From Theristus sp. LFF4_11 (lineage: Eukaryota > Nematoda > Chromadorea > Monhysterida > Xyalidae), in the NCBI GenBank assembly GCA_030248135.1, contig JASANC010000385.1:90658-154657 (forward strand): a DNA stretch of 64,000 nucleotides, given 5' to 3'. This document shows, piece after piece, positions 10,001-21,304 of this stretch (position 1 is the first letter of the stretch; each line of letters opens with the position of its first letter). Under the pieces are notes generated by a model. That model saw only the letters and a list, made by a program, of their open reading frames with translations, did not search any database and was not told the origin of the DNA. The translations under genes and the position numbers were made by a program.

Positions 10001-11535
10001 TCACTGACGCGCTTTTTTTTTAAGACGATGACGTTTTTGTGAGTAGGTAGACGACGTAGCGCATTTGAAGCTGATATGGTATGGTTCAATCGATTGGTTC
10101 AACGGCCAGCATTTAACTGCAACAGCCATTGAGCACGGTATGAAAATGAAATGAATTTCGTTTTTCTTTTGTTGTAGAGATGACTTCGAGGAAACGCAAG
10201 AACACAGCGAGCAAACCGCACAACATGACTCCGAGAAGACAGGCGAGAGAAACAGCGCTGGGTCAATGACGGCCTCGACAACTGCGTCATCGTCGAATAC
10301 CAGTGACAATGTACGATCGGCGTCTTTGACATATCTCTGACTATAGATATTTTTTGAACTGACTGATCTCAATTGTAAAGACACTTTACAAGCAGAACAC
10401 CGAAATTGCCACACACCACACGTAATTCTTTTGATAACCATTGTTTTGTTTTACTAAGCTTTCTGTTTTTGAATGATTGATTCACTGATTCATTTGTACA
10501 TTTTTACCATCCAAACAGTTGACAATGCAAAAAAACAGAAACGGATACACACGTACAGTGCAGGTACAAACAGTAAACAGTAAATAAACATTGTGTACGT
10601 ACAAAACCACAAACAGTCATTAGCGGATGGACCAAAAACCACCATGCAATTAATAAAGATGCGCGTACCACTAAATGATCAGACGCAACATGCAAGCGCA
10701 CCAAATGCAAAATTGGATGCACCAACCAGCAAATACACCAATAGCTCCAGTAGATGTAATAAATGCATCAGTTGCACCAAACATGCATCCGTTGATGCAC
10801 CAAATCCAACAGCAAATACATCAAATAATCCAGTAGGCGCACCAAAAAATAACAAGCCTCGAGTGCACCAAAGGAAGCCCCGCAGCACCAAATTTTTGCT
10901 CCAAGAAACACCACCACCACAACAACAACAACCACCACCACCACCAGCACACACCAGCACACTCACCAGTTCTCTCCGCAAGCACCGGCAACGACATCAT
11001 GAACGAGCCGCAGAGCACAATCATCAGGTCGCTGACGGACAGCAGCAACAGCGAGACGTTGACGGGGTCGGCGCGCATGTAGACGGAGCTGAACGCGACG
11101 ATGTTCAGAGTGTTGCCGATCAGACCAATCATCAGCATGGCCGAGTCGAGATACAGGCGAAAGACGATCTGAAAGTACACGCTGTACGGTGTGTTTGTTG
11201 AAACCGGTCACATTTTGCACCAAATACAGAGAGCACGCGAAAAAAATCAGAAAAAAACAACGGGTCCGGTTTATTGAAAGACATTATGCCGCCACTATTT
11301 ATTTTCATTTGGAGCAAACCTTTTTGGAGATTTTCTATACATACGTGCTACTGATATTCTGTTGGACAGTGGCAAACACACTCGCTCGCCACACAGCTTG
11401 CCGGTGTGTTTGCTCGTTGCGACGCAAACTTGCCTGAATATTGCGAAATCGGTCGTCAAAATACTCGCATCCGATGAGCGGATCAGCGTTGTCATCGTTC
11501 TCGAGGTTGCTGCTGTCGACGTTGGTGGAATTCAT
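7052..11535 (-). CDS. Neuropeptide GPCR, FMRFamide-receptor-like
   Basis: Rhodopsin-class seven-helix receptor of the plasma membrane. Five exons in transcript order: 11535-11434, 11168-10967, 9325-9212, 8778-8473, 8106-7052; phases close to give 592 residues. TM1 carries IGNTLN, TM2 LLLLSVSDLM, TM3 IFATSSVYFTVFVSTY, TM5 LIYHIYITALVQLLIPIV, TM6 VTIMLLGIVAVFLV, TM7 LGNFLVVFNAASSVFIY followed by FRKVLW, which is close to the SNFLVVxNSSxNFIIY signature of FMRFamide receptors (FRPR/DMSR type). The canonical E/DRY at the end of TM3 reads STY. The third intracellular loop is very long (about 200 residues) and rich in Asn and Thr. Intron 1 has a consensus GC donor (CAG|GCAAGT). A (+) gene is nested in intron 2. 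The ligand cannot be inferred. Confidence 0.88.
8812..8890. repeat. Half copy of the dispersed GTCTGAAG repeat family
   Basis: AGTCTGAAGACAGCGCACTC, CTGTTATGACATCAC and CAGTCACAAACTAACACAC match the left half of the 5868-6045 copy. It sits in intron 3 of the GPCR gene. Confidence 0.55.
9589..10340 (+). CDS. Small single-pass membrane protein, unrecognised, nested in GPCR intron
   Basis: Two exons, 9589-9860 and 10178-10340, join in phase (donor GCC|GTGCGT, acceptor TTGTTGTAG) to give 144 residues. The protein has a short N-terminus, one strongly hydrophobic helix (about residues 20-49, LLLLLMSVWSVGSLSIILTI...), a basic juxtamembrane stretch (RTRRKERKGKH, KRIKTRRGERS), the join DDLFRP-DDFEETQEHSEQ, and an acidic then Ser/Thr-rich tail ending SASLTYL. 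The strong composition zones and clean splice signals argue for a real gene. It lies entirely within intron 2 of the opposite-strand receptor. Function is unknown; the ATG could lie further upstream in the same open frame. Confidence 0.6.
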
Positions 11536-12593
11536 TGGCTCAACCGTGTTTATTTACAATGTAGATTTTGAGAATTTGAATAGACGGAGGTTTTCTTCTT
11601 TTTCTATCTTTAATTTTTTTTCAAATTCTGTCTAGATGGATAGTAACTGAACACGGTTCTTTCTGGGACTGAAAATATAGAAAAGAACGCGTGCAAATCT
11701 TTTCAAAACCAGACATAAACAACGGCGAGGCGAGATACGCAGATGTATTCGATGACCGCAAAAACAGTAATTACATTTACCGTATACCAACAAAGCTACA
11801 TATTTATATGTACTAATCTCAGCATCGGGGTTACAGATGCACACGAAAAAAACAGCGGTGAATTTTGATAGTTTTTTGGTTATCTGCAATTATTATGTAT
11901 AAGCATAAGTTTTTTTGGATGGAGCAGTGGCTGCACGGTTCAAAAAAGTAACACGTTGCAACAACTCAAACGACGTCAAACAAAACAAATAACACAGCTA
12001 GTTTCAGCTACAATGGTGTGCATACACGAACAGCTTGTAGGGGAAGTTGCATTCTTTTCGCAAATACGTAACTTAAAGTTTGACATTCCCTGGTGCCAAC
12101 TACAGTGTACAAAAAAATTTAGAAAAAAGGAAGATCGACTGGGGATTTCCGCAGCAAAACCGGTGCATTTTTTGTTATTTCCAACGAACGTTGGTTTTCA
12201 TTTCCAGAACGCCAGGAAAAACAACATGAAAAACACCTGTGCGCTGCATGTATCAATAAAAATGCGTTTTTTGCGCAATAAAAAGCTCAATTTGTGCTCA
12301 TAAAAATCTAGGAAAAAGCTTTCACACGAATGACAAACCAGCAGCTCCGCGACAGATGGATTAGTGAAAATTAAAAAAACTCAGATTCTATAAACACATG
12401 AACACAAACACATTGCTGAGTTTCAATCATTCAGCCAATGAACAAGTTTCTTAAAAAAGTAGCCTTTTTTCAACACGACAGCCGAACTGTAAATCATAGC
12501 CAATCAGCTGATTGACTGTTTTTGAGTTTTGCTCAAACCAGCCAACCAGCACCACGCCAGCTTGTGATGCCAGAATGCTCATACCGTATTACC
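11536..12593. other. Intergenic, no gene seen
   Basis: AT-rich sequence upstream of the GPCR gene. ORFs are short and overlapping and have no splice-compatible neighbours. The receptor's promoter presumably lies at the left edge, but no distinct element was recognised. Confidence 0.4.
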
Positions 12594-13044
12594 CCCATTA
12601 ACCCCCCCCCCACCATTAATCCCCCCCCCCACCAATAAACCCCCACCCCCGACCAGTTTCTGAATAATCCCCCTACAAATAATCCCCCATGGGGGTTAAT
12701 TGGAAACCTGTTTGAAACACATACCCAGCGAATTCAGTGGCTGAATGCAGTGACATTGGTGAAATTGTGCTACCAAAGGCCCCAAAGAGATGAGTTAATG
12801 GTAATTTCATTACAAAAGGCTGTTACAAAAGGAAATCTCTGTGAAAAGTAAAAGTTTCTGTGACTTTCTTGCCTGCCATGCAAGGTATTTTTGCCATTTT
12901 TCAACAAACCCCCACCCCTAAAATTTTTTTTAAATAAACCCCCCCCCCCCAATAATCCCCCCCCCCCCCCCCACCAATAAACCCCCACACCTAAAAGTCG
13001 CTGACGTATTAATCCCCCATGGGGGTTTATTGGGGGTAATACGG
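12594..13044. repeat. C-rich MITE with CCGTATTACCCCCA termini
   Basis: Inverted ends CCGTATTACCCCCA / TGGGGGTAATACGG are flanked by TA on both sides. Poly-C-rich tandem units (CCCCACCAATAAACCCCC) line both inner ends, with an internal AATCCCCCATGGGGG palindrome. It is the same length and orientation as the copy at 48271-48729, where an empty site proves the TA target duplication. Confidence 0.88.
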
Positions 13045-14606
13045 TATTGCACATGTCTTCACTGTACAGTTCGACTGTGCATACATTGCACGTCGGAAAC
13101 TGCAGGGTGAATATGCACGAAACACGGATGGCCGACATGCGCTTGTACAAAACAAAAACCGCCTTTTTTGCAAATTTAACCAAAATTGAGTTACAATATA
13201 ACTGACTAATATTGAATAAAAGCTAGCTGCGCGACACATGAACCAGAAATGGCCGAAACCACAATGTAGTTACAAATTGAGTTGAAAAACACATGCCTTT
13301 TTGTTATATGTTTTAGAGTCAATTCATTTGACACGCAGTTTTTTTTCTCTGCGCGACTTTTGAAAAAAGTTCGTAATATATCACCATATTTGGCAATAAG
13401 AAAAACACTTTTTCAGCTCTATGGAGAAAAATGAAGCCACATAGAAAAATAGCGAGCGAAGCTGCCCCGGAAATGTGGAAACACACAAAGTGCGCGCGTA
13501 CATGACTGCAAGTGAAAACAAACCGCAGAATCACTCATATATGACGACAACAAATGGGGCGTTTTGTTTTGTTCATTTGCCTGTCATACGACGGAAAAAT
13601 GTGGTTACAGCACAGAAACACAGCACAAAAACATCGTGTCGACGTTTTTTGACGTTTTTTCGTTCGGCGCTGCAAAAAAAGTTTGACAGATAGATTCAAA
13701 GCCGATATGTGGTCGGGAATTGGTGCCGTATGCTTTAAATGTGCGACATCTGAATGCACATGTACGTGTACTGTTGTCGACAGTTGGCGACGAAGTGGGC
13801 GCTAGATAGAAACTTTGGCATGGGACGCATTTGTATCTGTATCTAATCTACCGTGTTGGGTCGAGATACACAACATGTCTCACTGCATGGATTTCGATAA
13901 ACTTCCGGGAATCTAAAAATTTGAAATGAACGAAAAACAAAGTTATAACAATGCAACAGTGTAAGAGAACAGCCGCGCAATTCAGCTGACGGCAAAATGC
14001 ATAAACCGCACGCCACATGCAAAGTTCAAATTCAATGAATGCATGTAGCATCAAAAAACACACACAACAATGCAAGTTATGGCACCACCGTACTTGTACG
14101 AACGAACGAACACAGAATCATAAAATCAACCGTAATTCGATCTTGGAAAAGATGCGTCATGGTTCAAGACAGAAAAAAATGAAATTGGTGTCAGTATATC
14201 TACCATTCTCAGCGACTCCCTGCAACACATTGCAACAAAACAAGGTGCGACGAATAAAATGGTGATTTCAGAAAATGAACCTTTATTGTGGCTTTTTATG
14301 GCATGATGCAATTCCACGACACATAAACCAACAAGCAAAGTGCATTACTGCAACATTTGCAGCAGCGGTCATTATTGGGACAAAAAGGCGGCACATGGTA
14401 TGGTGGTAGCCATACTATACCCACTTATAAAGTTTTTCATACAACAAAATTAGCAAGCAATTTACTGACAGAGTGCAAAGGAAACGGGAATTGGAAAATA
14501 AAAAAGGGGCAGGCGGGTGCCGATCGTTTAATGGACATCACGAATTTACAAGTTGCTCGTACTTTTTTGTATTGCTAGCTGATGGACTGTGACAAGGCTA
14601 CACATA
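13045..14606. other. Intergenic, no gene seen
   Basis: AT-rich DNA with many short ORFs on both strands. No exon pair with compatible splice signals, no RNA gene and no clear repeat was recognised. Confidence 0.4.
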
Positions 14607-14608
14607 TA

Positions 14609-15519
14609 CAGAGTGGGCCAAAAAAAAGGTTCCATTTTCAAACTGCTGTCACTGGCTGGTGTTTTATTATTATGAGCTGAAATTTTCAGCACTGATAAAA
14701 CATGCGTTGCCATTTTACTGACAAAATTTTTTTTCGATATATAATTCCTAGCACTCACTGTGGCAGATTTTCTAAAAAGCTCGAAAAATCAACAAATTGA
14801 CTGAAATGAGTGCAAGAAAAAATTAGTATCAAGATGCGTGATTCAATTTTGAAAGTATTGCGAAGGTGACAAATTGGTCTTTTTGGATACCCGTGATAGT
14901 TCAAATCATGTGCTCAGAGTGGAAAGGTCTCACACTTGAATTGCATTTGAGCACCTCGAGCGAAATTCTGATGTTTCACAACGGACTCGAGTCAGCAGCC
15001 ATGCGACTGCGACAGAAAGAATTGTTCAGTTGATTTTTTGTTTTCTGTGTTGCTCTGTCTGTTAATTTGTTTTTTTTGAAAAGTTTTTCTGCGGTTTGAA
15101 TAAAAACAGTGTTTCAGTTTCAGTTTTCTGCAGTTTCGTCTTGGTTAAGTGGACAGCAGAACAACGGGTCTGGTGTGCTATCTGGTGGGAGAAATCTCAA
15201 AGTTTTTCTGCAGTGACTCGCCAGTTTCGCGTAAAATTCCATCCAGCCGCTGCCGGACGACAAACCTTGATGATGATTTGGATGTCTATGAGCAATGATT
15301 CGTTGTTAAAGTCTTGGTTAAAAATCCGTTTTTTTGAAAATTTGGGAATTTTTAAACATTGTGCTGTAAAACTGAATCTACTTGACCAAACTGGAAAAAA
15401 ATTTTGTCAGAAAAATGGCATCACATGTTTTACCAATGCTGCAAATTTCAGCTCATAATATTAAAATACCAGCCAGTGACAGCAGTTTGAAAATGGAACC
15501 TTTTTTTTGGCCCACCCTG
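14609..15519 (+). mobile_element. Tc1/mariner-like element with transposase HTH remnant
   Basis: Terminal inverted repeats of about 130 bp start CAG(A/G)GTGGGCCAAAAAAAAGG and are flanked by TA (14607-14608 and 15520-15521). The right-hand half holds a (+) ORF (15096-15458) with VKWTAEQRVWCAIWWEK...SFSAVTRQFRVKF, which resembles the DUF4817-type helix-turn-helix found at the N-terminus of many arthropod and nematode Tc1-like transposases. No catalytic DDE part is present, so it is a non-autonomous derivative. Confidence 0.85.
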
Positions 15520-15570
15520 TACAGCTCTGACAGGGCTTGGCTTTCAAATGCTTGACTTCTTACATCAGTA

Positions 15571-15987
15571 CCGAAGATATGGAGGGGGTGGGTGGGGTGT
15601 GTACCCCCTCCCTAACACGAAGCTGCGCCCCGTGTAGGGGAAGGGTGTGCCGTGACACCTCCCTTCACGACGCGGCACCCCCCCCCCCCCTCCCCCACCC
15701 GTGGGTACCCCCCTTTATCAAAGTGTTCTCAGTCATAATCACAAATTTTTCTTAAAAATCATGATTCTTCAGTTCGTAATTTTAGCGTTTTTTAATTTAT
15801 GGCGTTTACATTAAAAATTTTGCAATAAAAAATGCTTGAGTGGCACCCCTAGAACCGTTAAGCATCCGGTGTAGCCCCTCCCCCTGGCAGGCGACCGGGT
15901 GGACTCCCACTTACCACCAACTCCAAAAAAATGTGGCACCCCCACGGGTAGATGACCCGCCTACCTAAAAATTTCTATCATCTTCGG
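15571..15987. repeat. MITE with CCGAAGAT termini
   Basis: Ends CCGAAGATA... and ...ATCATCTTCGG are inverted and flanked by TA. The interior has G-rich and C-rich tracts (GGGTGGGGTGTGTACCCCC, CACCCCCACGGGTAG). A related end appears near 57980 (CGTCTTCGGTACTGAC). Confidence 0.65.
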
Positions 15988-17309
15988 TATTGTTCTGCAT
16001 TTATTTTTTACTCCGTATTCAAAAATGTTTTCCGAAAACAACAACAACAACGTAATCCGTTGACGTAATAACAACCTAATCTGCATAAAAAAATAAAGTA
16101 TAGCGGAAAGAAAACATTTGCATTCCGTAAAATTTTTCGGCTTCAGTGAATAAGCTGTGAAACGATAAACTTACAAGCAAAAACGACACAAAACACAAGT
16201 GAAAAAAGCAATTGACATGCAGTGAAACAAAAGACAAATTGCTCTGACAAAATTATGCACGCACGGCCGAGCAAAACATACATACTGTTTCTTTATCTGC
16301 GGTTTAAAAAACTTGTCTTTCAGTTTTTTGTACTTTTCCGCAATATTTGAAAGCCACAGGAAATTAGCAGCTAGAAGGAAGAATACTAGACTTCCACAAA
16401 AGGGAACAAAGCCATTTTTGGCTGCGCGCGCAGCTAAAAAACAGAAAAGCTCAACTAAAAAACGCAATTATTAGCCCATTCTGATAAGCTAAACAGGATA
16501 TTTCAGACAGGGCCGTCTCTTTGCATGTAAAGTATTTTTCTATTCTTTTTTCTTTAGGCGTGTTTGAGCAGTCAAAGTAGAAATGAAAAATAAAGCTGCT
16601 TAATTTCTTTTCAAAAACGATTGGTTGCTTTCAAAAAATCAATATAAACAAATCAAACCACCGGATTTTCAAATTATTAAAACACATACTGTATAATTCG
16701 ATTCAACGAAACACTCTGTGTCACAATAATTTTGCCGTTCGCTTTTTATTTTTTTGTTGTAATCGCACAACAAAACAACATTGGAATGAAATTCAAAAAG
16801 AAGTGCTGAATAAATTACACAACAAAATACAAGAGGATAAACCAAAAAAAACAACATCACACAGCACAGACACAACCGAATTTTATACCGGGATCTATTC
16901 AAGCAAACAGGAACCGTTTTCAAGCTTTTCAAAAAACAACACTTTTTTCAAGAAATCACTTTTAATAAACATGGACAATTCAGGAGGTAAACACCCTGTT
17001 TTGACACATCTTAGAAATGTGGTTTCGTGATGATTTCACTATGGAATTAAACGACCATTTGAAAAATCATTCATATCGAAAAAACTAAAAAATATGAATC
17101 ATTAAAAATGACTCATAAAAAATGTATGCAAAAACTTAACTGCCCACATGAATAAAGCTGCAAAAAGACAACGACGGAGGCACAGAAAAAAACGAAGTCT
17201 TGTTGTTTTTAAATGAATAAAAAGGAACTTTCAAAAAGAATCTATCATACGAGACGAAAAAAAACTTCATAAAAATATAAAACAAGTAACCGTATGAATT
17301 GAGCTCTAA
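15988..17309. other. Intergenic, no gene seen
   Basis: AT-rich. The longest open frame (16171-16467, minus) is a hydrophobic 98-codon stretch with no family likeness and is probably chance. Confidence 0.4.
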
Positions 17310-18217
17310 AGGCGCGTTTATCAATTAGATTTTCGTGCGTACGCACGGAGACAGAACGTAAAAAATGGCTACGCGAATTAGAATTTCGTGCGCATGACTG
17401 TCGTTCGCACGTAACACTGTTTTGCGCGCGTGATTTAGAACGTTGTCCGTGCGCACGCAAAAAAACTTGTGCCCACGCGAATTAGAATTTCGTGCGTGTG
17501 ACTTACGTCTGTCCGACACGACTGTTTTGCGCACGGGATTTAGAACGACTGTTTGTCCGTGCGTAAAAAGACAAATGCGCGCGCGAATTAGAATTTCTTG
17601 CGCACGACTGTCGGACGACTTTTTGCTGCTGGCAGCAAAAAGTCGTTCGACGGATGTGCGGAAAAGTTCATATTTTCCAGTGTCTGTCAATTTTAAGTTG
17701 AAAATTAAGGTATTTTAGATGTTGGGGCAACGGAAAAAAATGCTCAGTTTTATTTGGTGGGTCTACTTGCCTGTTTTGAAAAAAAAAAGAAAACTGAAAT
17801 CTACTGGAAACTGTTGTATTTCGTTGTTTGTTTGTTTGTTTGTTTGTTTGTTTGTTTGTTTGTTTGCTTGCTGGTTTCGGAGAAGGGGGCTGCTGGCTCC
17901 AAGAAAGCTTTTGGAATTTAGCATTTGAAATTGCGACATCGCCTACGGCGACAATTTGCCGAAGAACATGAGTTGAATTCAAGGTTGGGCCACGCATCGT
18001 GCTGATATCAATCGGAAGAGGATCAAGGTGATTGATTGCGCCGCAATTTTTGCCTTTGCGGCCATAAATTAGGTCAATTTTGTTTGCCCAAAATAAACCA
18101 TTTTTGTATTTTTATCTGATTTTAGGCAAAATACGCTGAAGTGCCGAAGTTTAGCGCACTTTAAGGCTCTCTGGAACAATTATATGGGGATGATTCTCAT
18201 TTTCTGTCGTTTCCAGA

Positions 18218-18870
18218 ACTGACTGCTGGTTCGAAAATTTGTTACAAGCACGTGCGAATGTTCGACGACGAACACGAGGACATTCTGAATGATGGCAGGC
18301 TGATGGACGCGGTTGAATGAGTGAGCGGCGCCGTCGACAGCGGGGCTGTGGTGCTCGTTCATTGGTGAGTTTTTGCTTGGCATTTTTTGGCCAAAAATGT
18401 GGAGCCGTCGCAAAAAACCAGGGAACGGTTATAAAATGCGACTCCCGTTGGTTGACCAAAACAATACTTCAAAAACCGACATTTTGTCAGATTTGAACTT
18501 TTTTTATCCATTTCAGGCCAAACAACGGCTTTTGCAAACAGTTGAACATCTATTGGGCAATGTTGACTGATCCAGAAACAGCCAGGCAGAAATGCAGAAA
18601 ACCTTCATACAATTCTGGTTGACTTCGTCGGAAAATTCGCAAAAAAAGCTATTATTTCTGGCGTACATCTCACTCAGATTGTCACCGTCGCGTTACCCAT
18701 TGGCGTCCGCATCAGCCGCAAAGTCACGCGTGCGCCAGCGTGCTGTGTCGAATGCTGCGAGCAACGGTGGGCGTTCCGCAGCGCACACGCACGACGTTCG
18801 ATTGACACGCTCGAAACAAATGCGCAACGCCAATGAAAACGGCCCCATTAACAAGTTGGTATTGGATTAT
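18218..18870 (+). CDS. Candidate exons of an unrecognised gene inside the Harbinger-like element
   Basis: Three open stretches have splice-like borders. 18218-18320 follows TTTCCAG and contains LTAGSKICYKHVRMFDDEHE then ends in TGA. 18516-18570 follows TTTCAG and reads AKQRLLQTVEHLLGNVD. 18675-18851 ends at a TTG|GTATTG donor and is Arg/Ser/Ala-rich. The first peptide has a CYKH pair and an acidic run that look protein-like, but the frames end in stops and the pieces could not be joined convincingly. It may be a decayed transposon gene. Confidence 0.25.
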
Positions 18871-18940
18871 AGGTTTTTTAAAGTGTTTTTCGCGAATTTT
18901 GGGTGAGTTTGAAAGAAAAAATAAACGAAGATTTTGTATA

Positions 18941-20035
18941 CAGGGTGAGCCAAAAAAAGGTTCCAATTCTAAAATGCTCTCACTGGCTTGTGCTGAGTTG
19001 TTTCGAGCTGAAAATTGGAACACTATTAGAAAACATTTGGAGGTTTTTCTGACCAAATTTTTGTCATGGTATGTTGTCCCTATCACTCACTACAGCAAAA
19101 TATCCGGAAAATATGAAAAATCGACAAATGCTGTAAAATGCAGAGGGTTGATTTAACTGTAACAAAGATCAAAAGAATGAACGTTGGTGACAGCCCGAAT
19201 GTTCACGACACAAAAAAAGATGAAAAAAGCAATATGAGTTTAAAGCAGCTTAGAAATGCCGAATGCTGAGTTGCATTTGAACAGTTTTTGATCACTCCAA
19301 TGTTTCACTTCAAGTCTGAGTGTGCGTAAGCGGTTCTGCTCAGAACAGATGCGAATTTATCTTTTCAAATCCAAATTGTTTTTTTCCTTTTTTAATACAC
19401 AAAATTTGCCACTCTGATATGTTTACCGTAACAGACTGGTTGTTTTTCTGCAGTGAGAGATGCACTTCCATTTTCAGTCTTTGCTGCATCGTGGTTAAGT
19501 GGACGGCAGAGCAGCGAGTCTGGTCTGCCAATTGGTGGGAACATGCGAATAACTTTTCCACAGTGGTTCGGCAATTTCGTAAAAGATTCAATTTCAGACC
19601 GTGTGACGATACATCAGTTCGGAAGATCGTTTATGAGCAATGATAAACAGTGAGATTATGGATGAACAGTGTTTCTTTGTCAAAAATTGCAATTTTTTGA
19701 AAATTACACTGTAAAAATGAACTTACGTGTAAGCCAAAAAATTTTTTTGATTACAAAAAACTACCAAAGTGTTCTAACAAGTGTTCCAAATTTTAAAACA
19801 CGAGGTCCCTTTGTTACAGCTAAATCAACCCTCTGCATTTCACAACATTTGTCGATTTTTCATGTTTTCCAGATATTCTTCTGTAGTGAGTGATACGGGC
19901 AACCTACCATAACAAAAATTTGGTCAAAAAACCTCCAAATGTTTTCCAATAGTGTTCCAATTTTCAGCTCGAAACACCTTAGCACAAACCAGTGAGAGCA
20001 TTTTAGAATTGGAACCTTTTTTTTGGCTCACTCTG
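18941..20035 (+). mobile_element. Tc1/mariner-like element nested in the Harbinger-like element
   Basis: Inverted ends CAGGGTGAGCCAAAAAAAGG and (inverted right end) CAGAGTGAGCCAAAAAAAAGG are flanked by TA. The terminal repeats extend about 250 bp. The interior (+) ORF includes VVKWTAEQRVWSANWWEHAN and VVRQFRKRFNF, a transposase helix-turn-helix closely related to that at 15096-15458. The catalytic domain is absent. Confidence 0.85.
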
Positions 20036-20172
20036 TAGGTATCAGACTAAAAGTTTTCTGGGTTGCTGGAAGCATGAAATTTGTTAAAACGTAGTTTCAC
20101 AATAACAACTGCTTTGGAACTCCTATGAATGAAGCAAAGATACTGCAAATGCAACATTTTCAATGTACTCAC

Positions 20173-20386
20173 AACCACCGGGCAGCCCGATTTCGTCCGC
20201 GATTCGCTGCCATTCCCGGTCCTTGTAGATCGAATTCTTCCGGAAGTCATCGCTGTTTTGATTCCAAAGCATTTCGCAATTTCTGACAGCTTCGATCAGC
20301 TTCTCTGTCACCTGCGCTTCGTCGAGCGAACTGATCGGCGTCGGCGGAGATTTTGGGTCAGCATTTTCCATTTTTGAAAGATCCAA
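20173..20386 (-). CDS. MADF-domain protein, first exon
   Basis: Starts MDLSKMENADPK and contains LIEAVRNCEMLWNQNSDDF, then YKDREWQRIADEIGLP, the pattern of a MADF (Myb/SANT-like) DNA-binding domain, and ends at a consensus donor (GGTT|GTGAGTA). No following exon was found. Because it sits 540 bp inside one end of the Harbinger-like element, it may be the transposon's DNA-binding accessory protein rather than a host gene. Confidence 0.55.
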
Positions 20387-21109
20387 ATCAAAATTTGTTC
20401 AAATTCAGTTTGTATATCACCAAAACTGAAAGAATTTAGATTTTTACATGCGCTTCTTGAAAACACATGTGATAAAAATGCGACGACAAACTGAATGCAA
20501 AATGGGGAAGGGGGTAGGGGAAGGGGAGGGAATGCAAGGGAGATGACCACTAAAAAATAAAATTTGTAAATTCCCGTTTTCAAATTTGCTAGGGCAGACA
20601 TTTGCATTTTTGTTATTTTTTGTCCGCAACAGAACGGACTATGTTTGGTCACGGCATTTAGAACGACAGTCGTATGACGGATGCTACACGTTTTCTAATT
20701 CCCGTACGCAAGCTTGTCCCTCCGCACGTTCGGACATAACACACAACTTTTTGCCCACGCGAATTAGTTCTCCGTACGCACGCACGACACTTCAGTCGTT
20801 CTAAATGCGGTGCGCAGTCTTAAGTTTTGTCGTGTGGCGTAAACGAAACGACTGTTTTGCGCCCCGCATTTAGAACGACGTGCGTTCCGTGCGTACGCAC
20901 GAAAAACTAATTGCTAAACGCGCCTTAAGCAACTATACCACATCAGCTTGCAGTCTAAACCTAAAAAGAGACTAAGCCAAGAATCACTGGAAACAACACG
21001 ATTAAAAAATAACAATAAAGACAAACGGTGAGTGGACAGCGAAAACCTCTGGACATGCACGGTGTTTTACCGCACAGAAATTTTACCAAATCAAATCCCT
21101 CGTCTGAAG

Positions 21110-21260
21110 GGCCAGCGCACTCTGTCCACAACACGTTGCACAGTCACAAACAAACATACAGGCACAAATACGATAACATCACAGCGGTGCGTGTGTGCGG
21201 CTGCCTGTGTGTTTGTTTGTGACTCTGCTACATCAGTGCACCGTCTTCCCGCTAGGACTT
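21110..21260. repeat. Copy of the dispersed GTCTGAAG repeat family
   Basis: CGTCTGAAGGGCCAGCGCAC, CACAGTCACAAACAAACATAC and TGTGTTTGTTTGTGACTCTG match the 5868-6045 copy, and it ends CACCGTCTTCC. It lies just beyond the stop codon of the 6PGD gene. Confidence 0.6.
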
Positions 21261-21304
21261 GACTTTCGACAGTGTCCCCACCCCCAACGACCAATCAACA
21301 CATT

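Larger units (their letters stand above)
17310..20925. mobile_element. Harbinger-like DNA transposon, 3.6 kb
   Basis: The left end AGGCGCGTTTATCAATTAG and right end (inverted) AGGCGCGTTTAGCAATTAG are each flanked by TAA, the 3-bp target duplication typical of PIF/Harbinger elements. About 300 bp inside each end carries repeated subterminal motifs (GTGCGTACGCAC, TTTAGAACGACTGTTTTGCGC). The interior contains a MADF-domain ORF (20173-20386, minus), the kind of DNA-binding protein Harbinger elements encode beside their nuclease, a set of unassigned (+) exons, a (TTTG)n microsatellite near 17824-17866, and a nested Tc1-like element (18941-20035). No nuclease ORF was recognised. Confidence 0.65.

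Noticed and set aside
10593..11201. 202-codon plus-strand ORF
   Set aside because: It overlaps GPCR exon 2 antisense and otherwise runs through GCACCAAAT-type and CAACAACAA simple repeats; no splice or family support.
16171..16467. 98-codon hydrophobic minus-strand ORF
   Set aside because: AT-rich composition makes hydrophobic open frames common here; no splice partner, conservation or motif visible.
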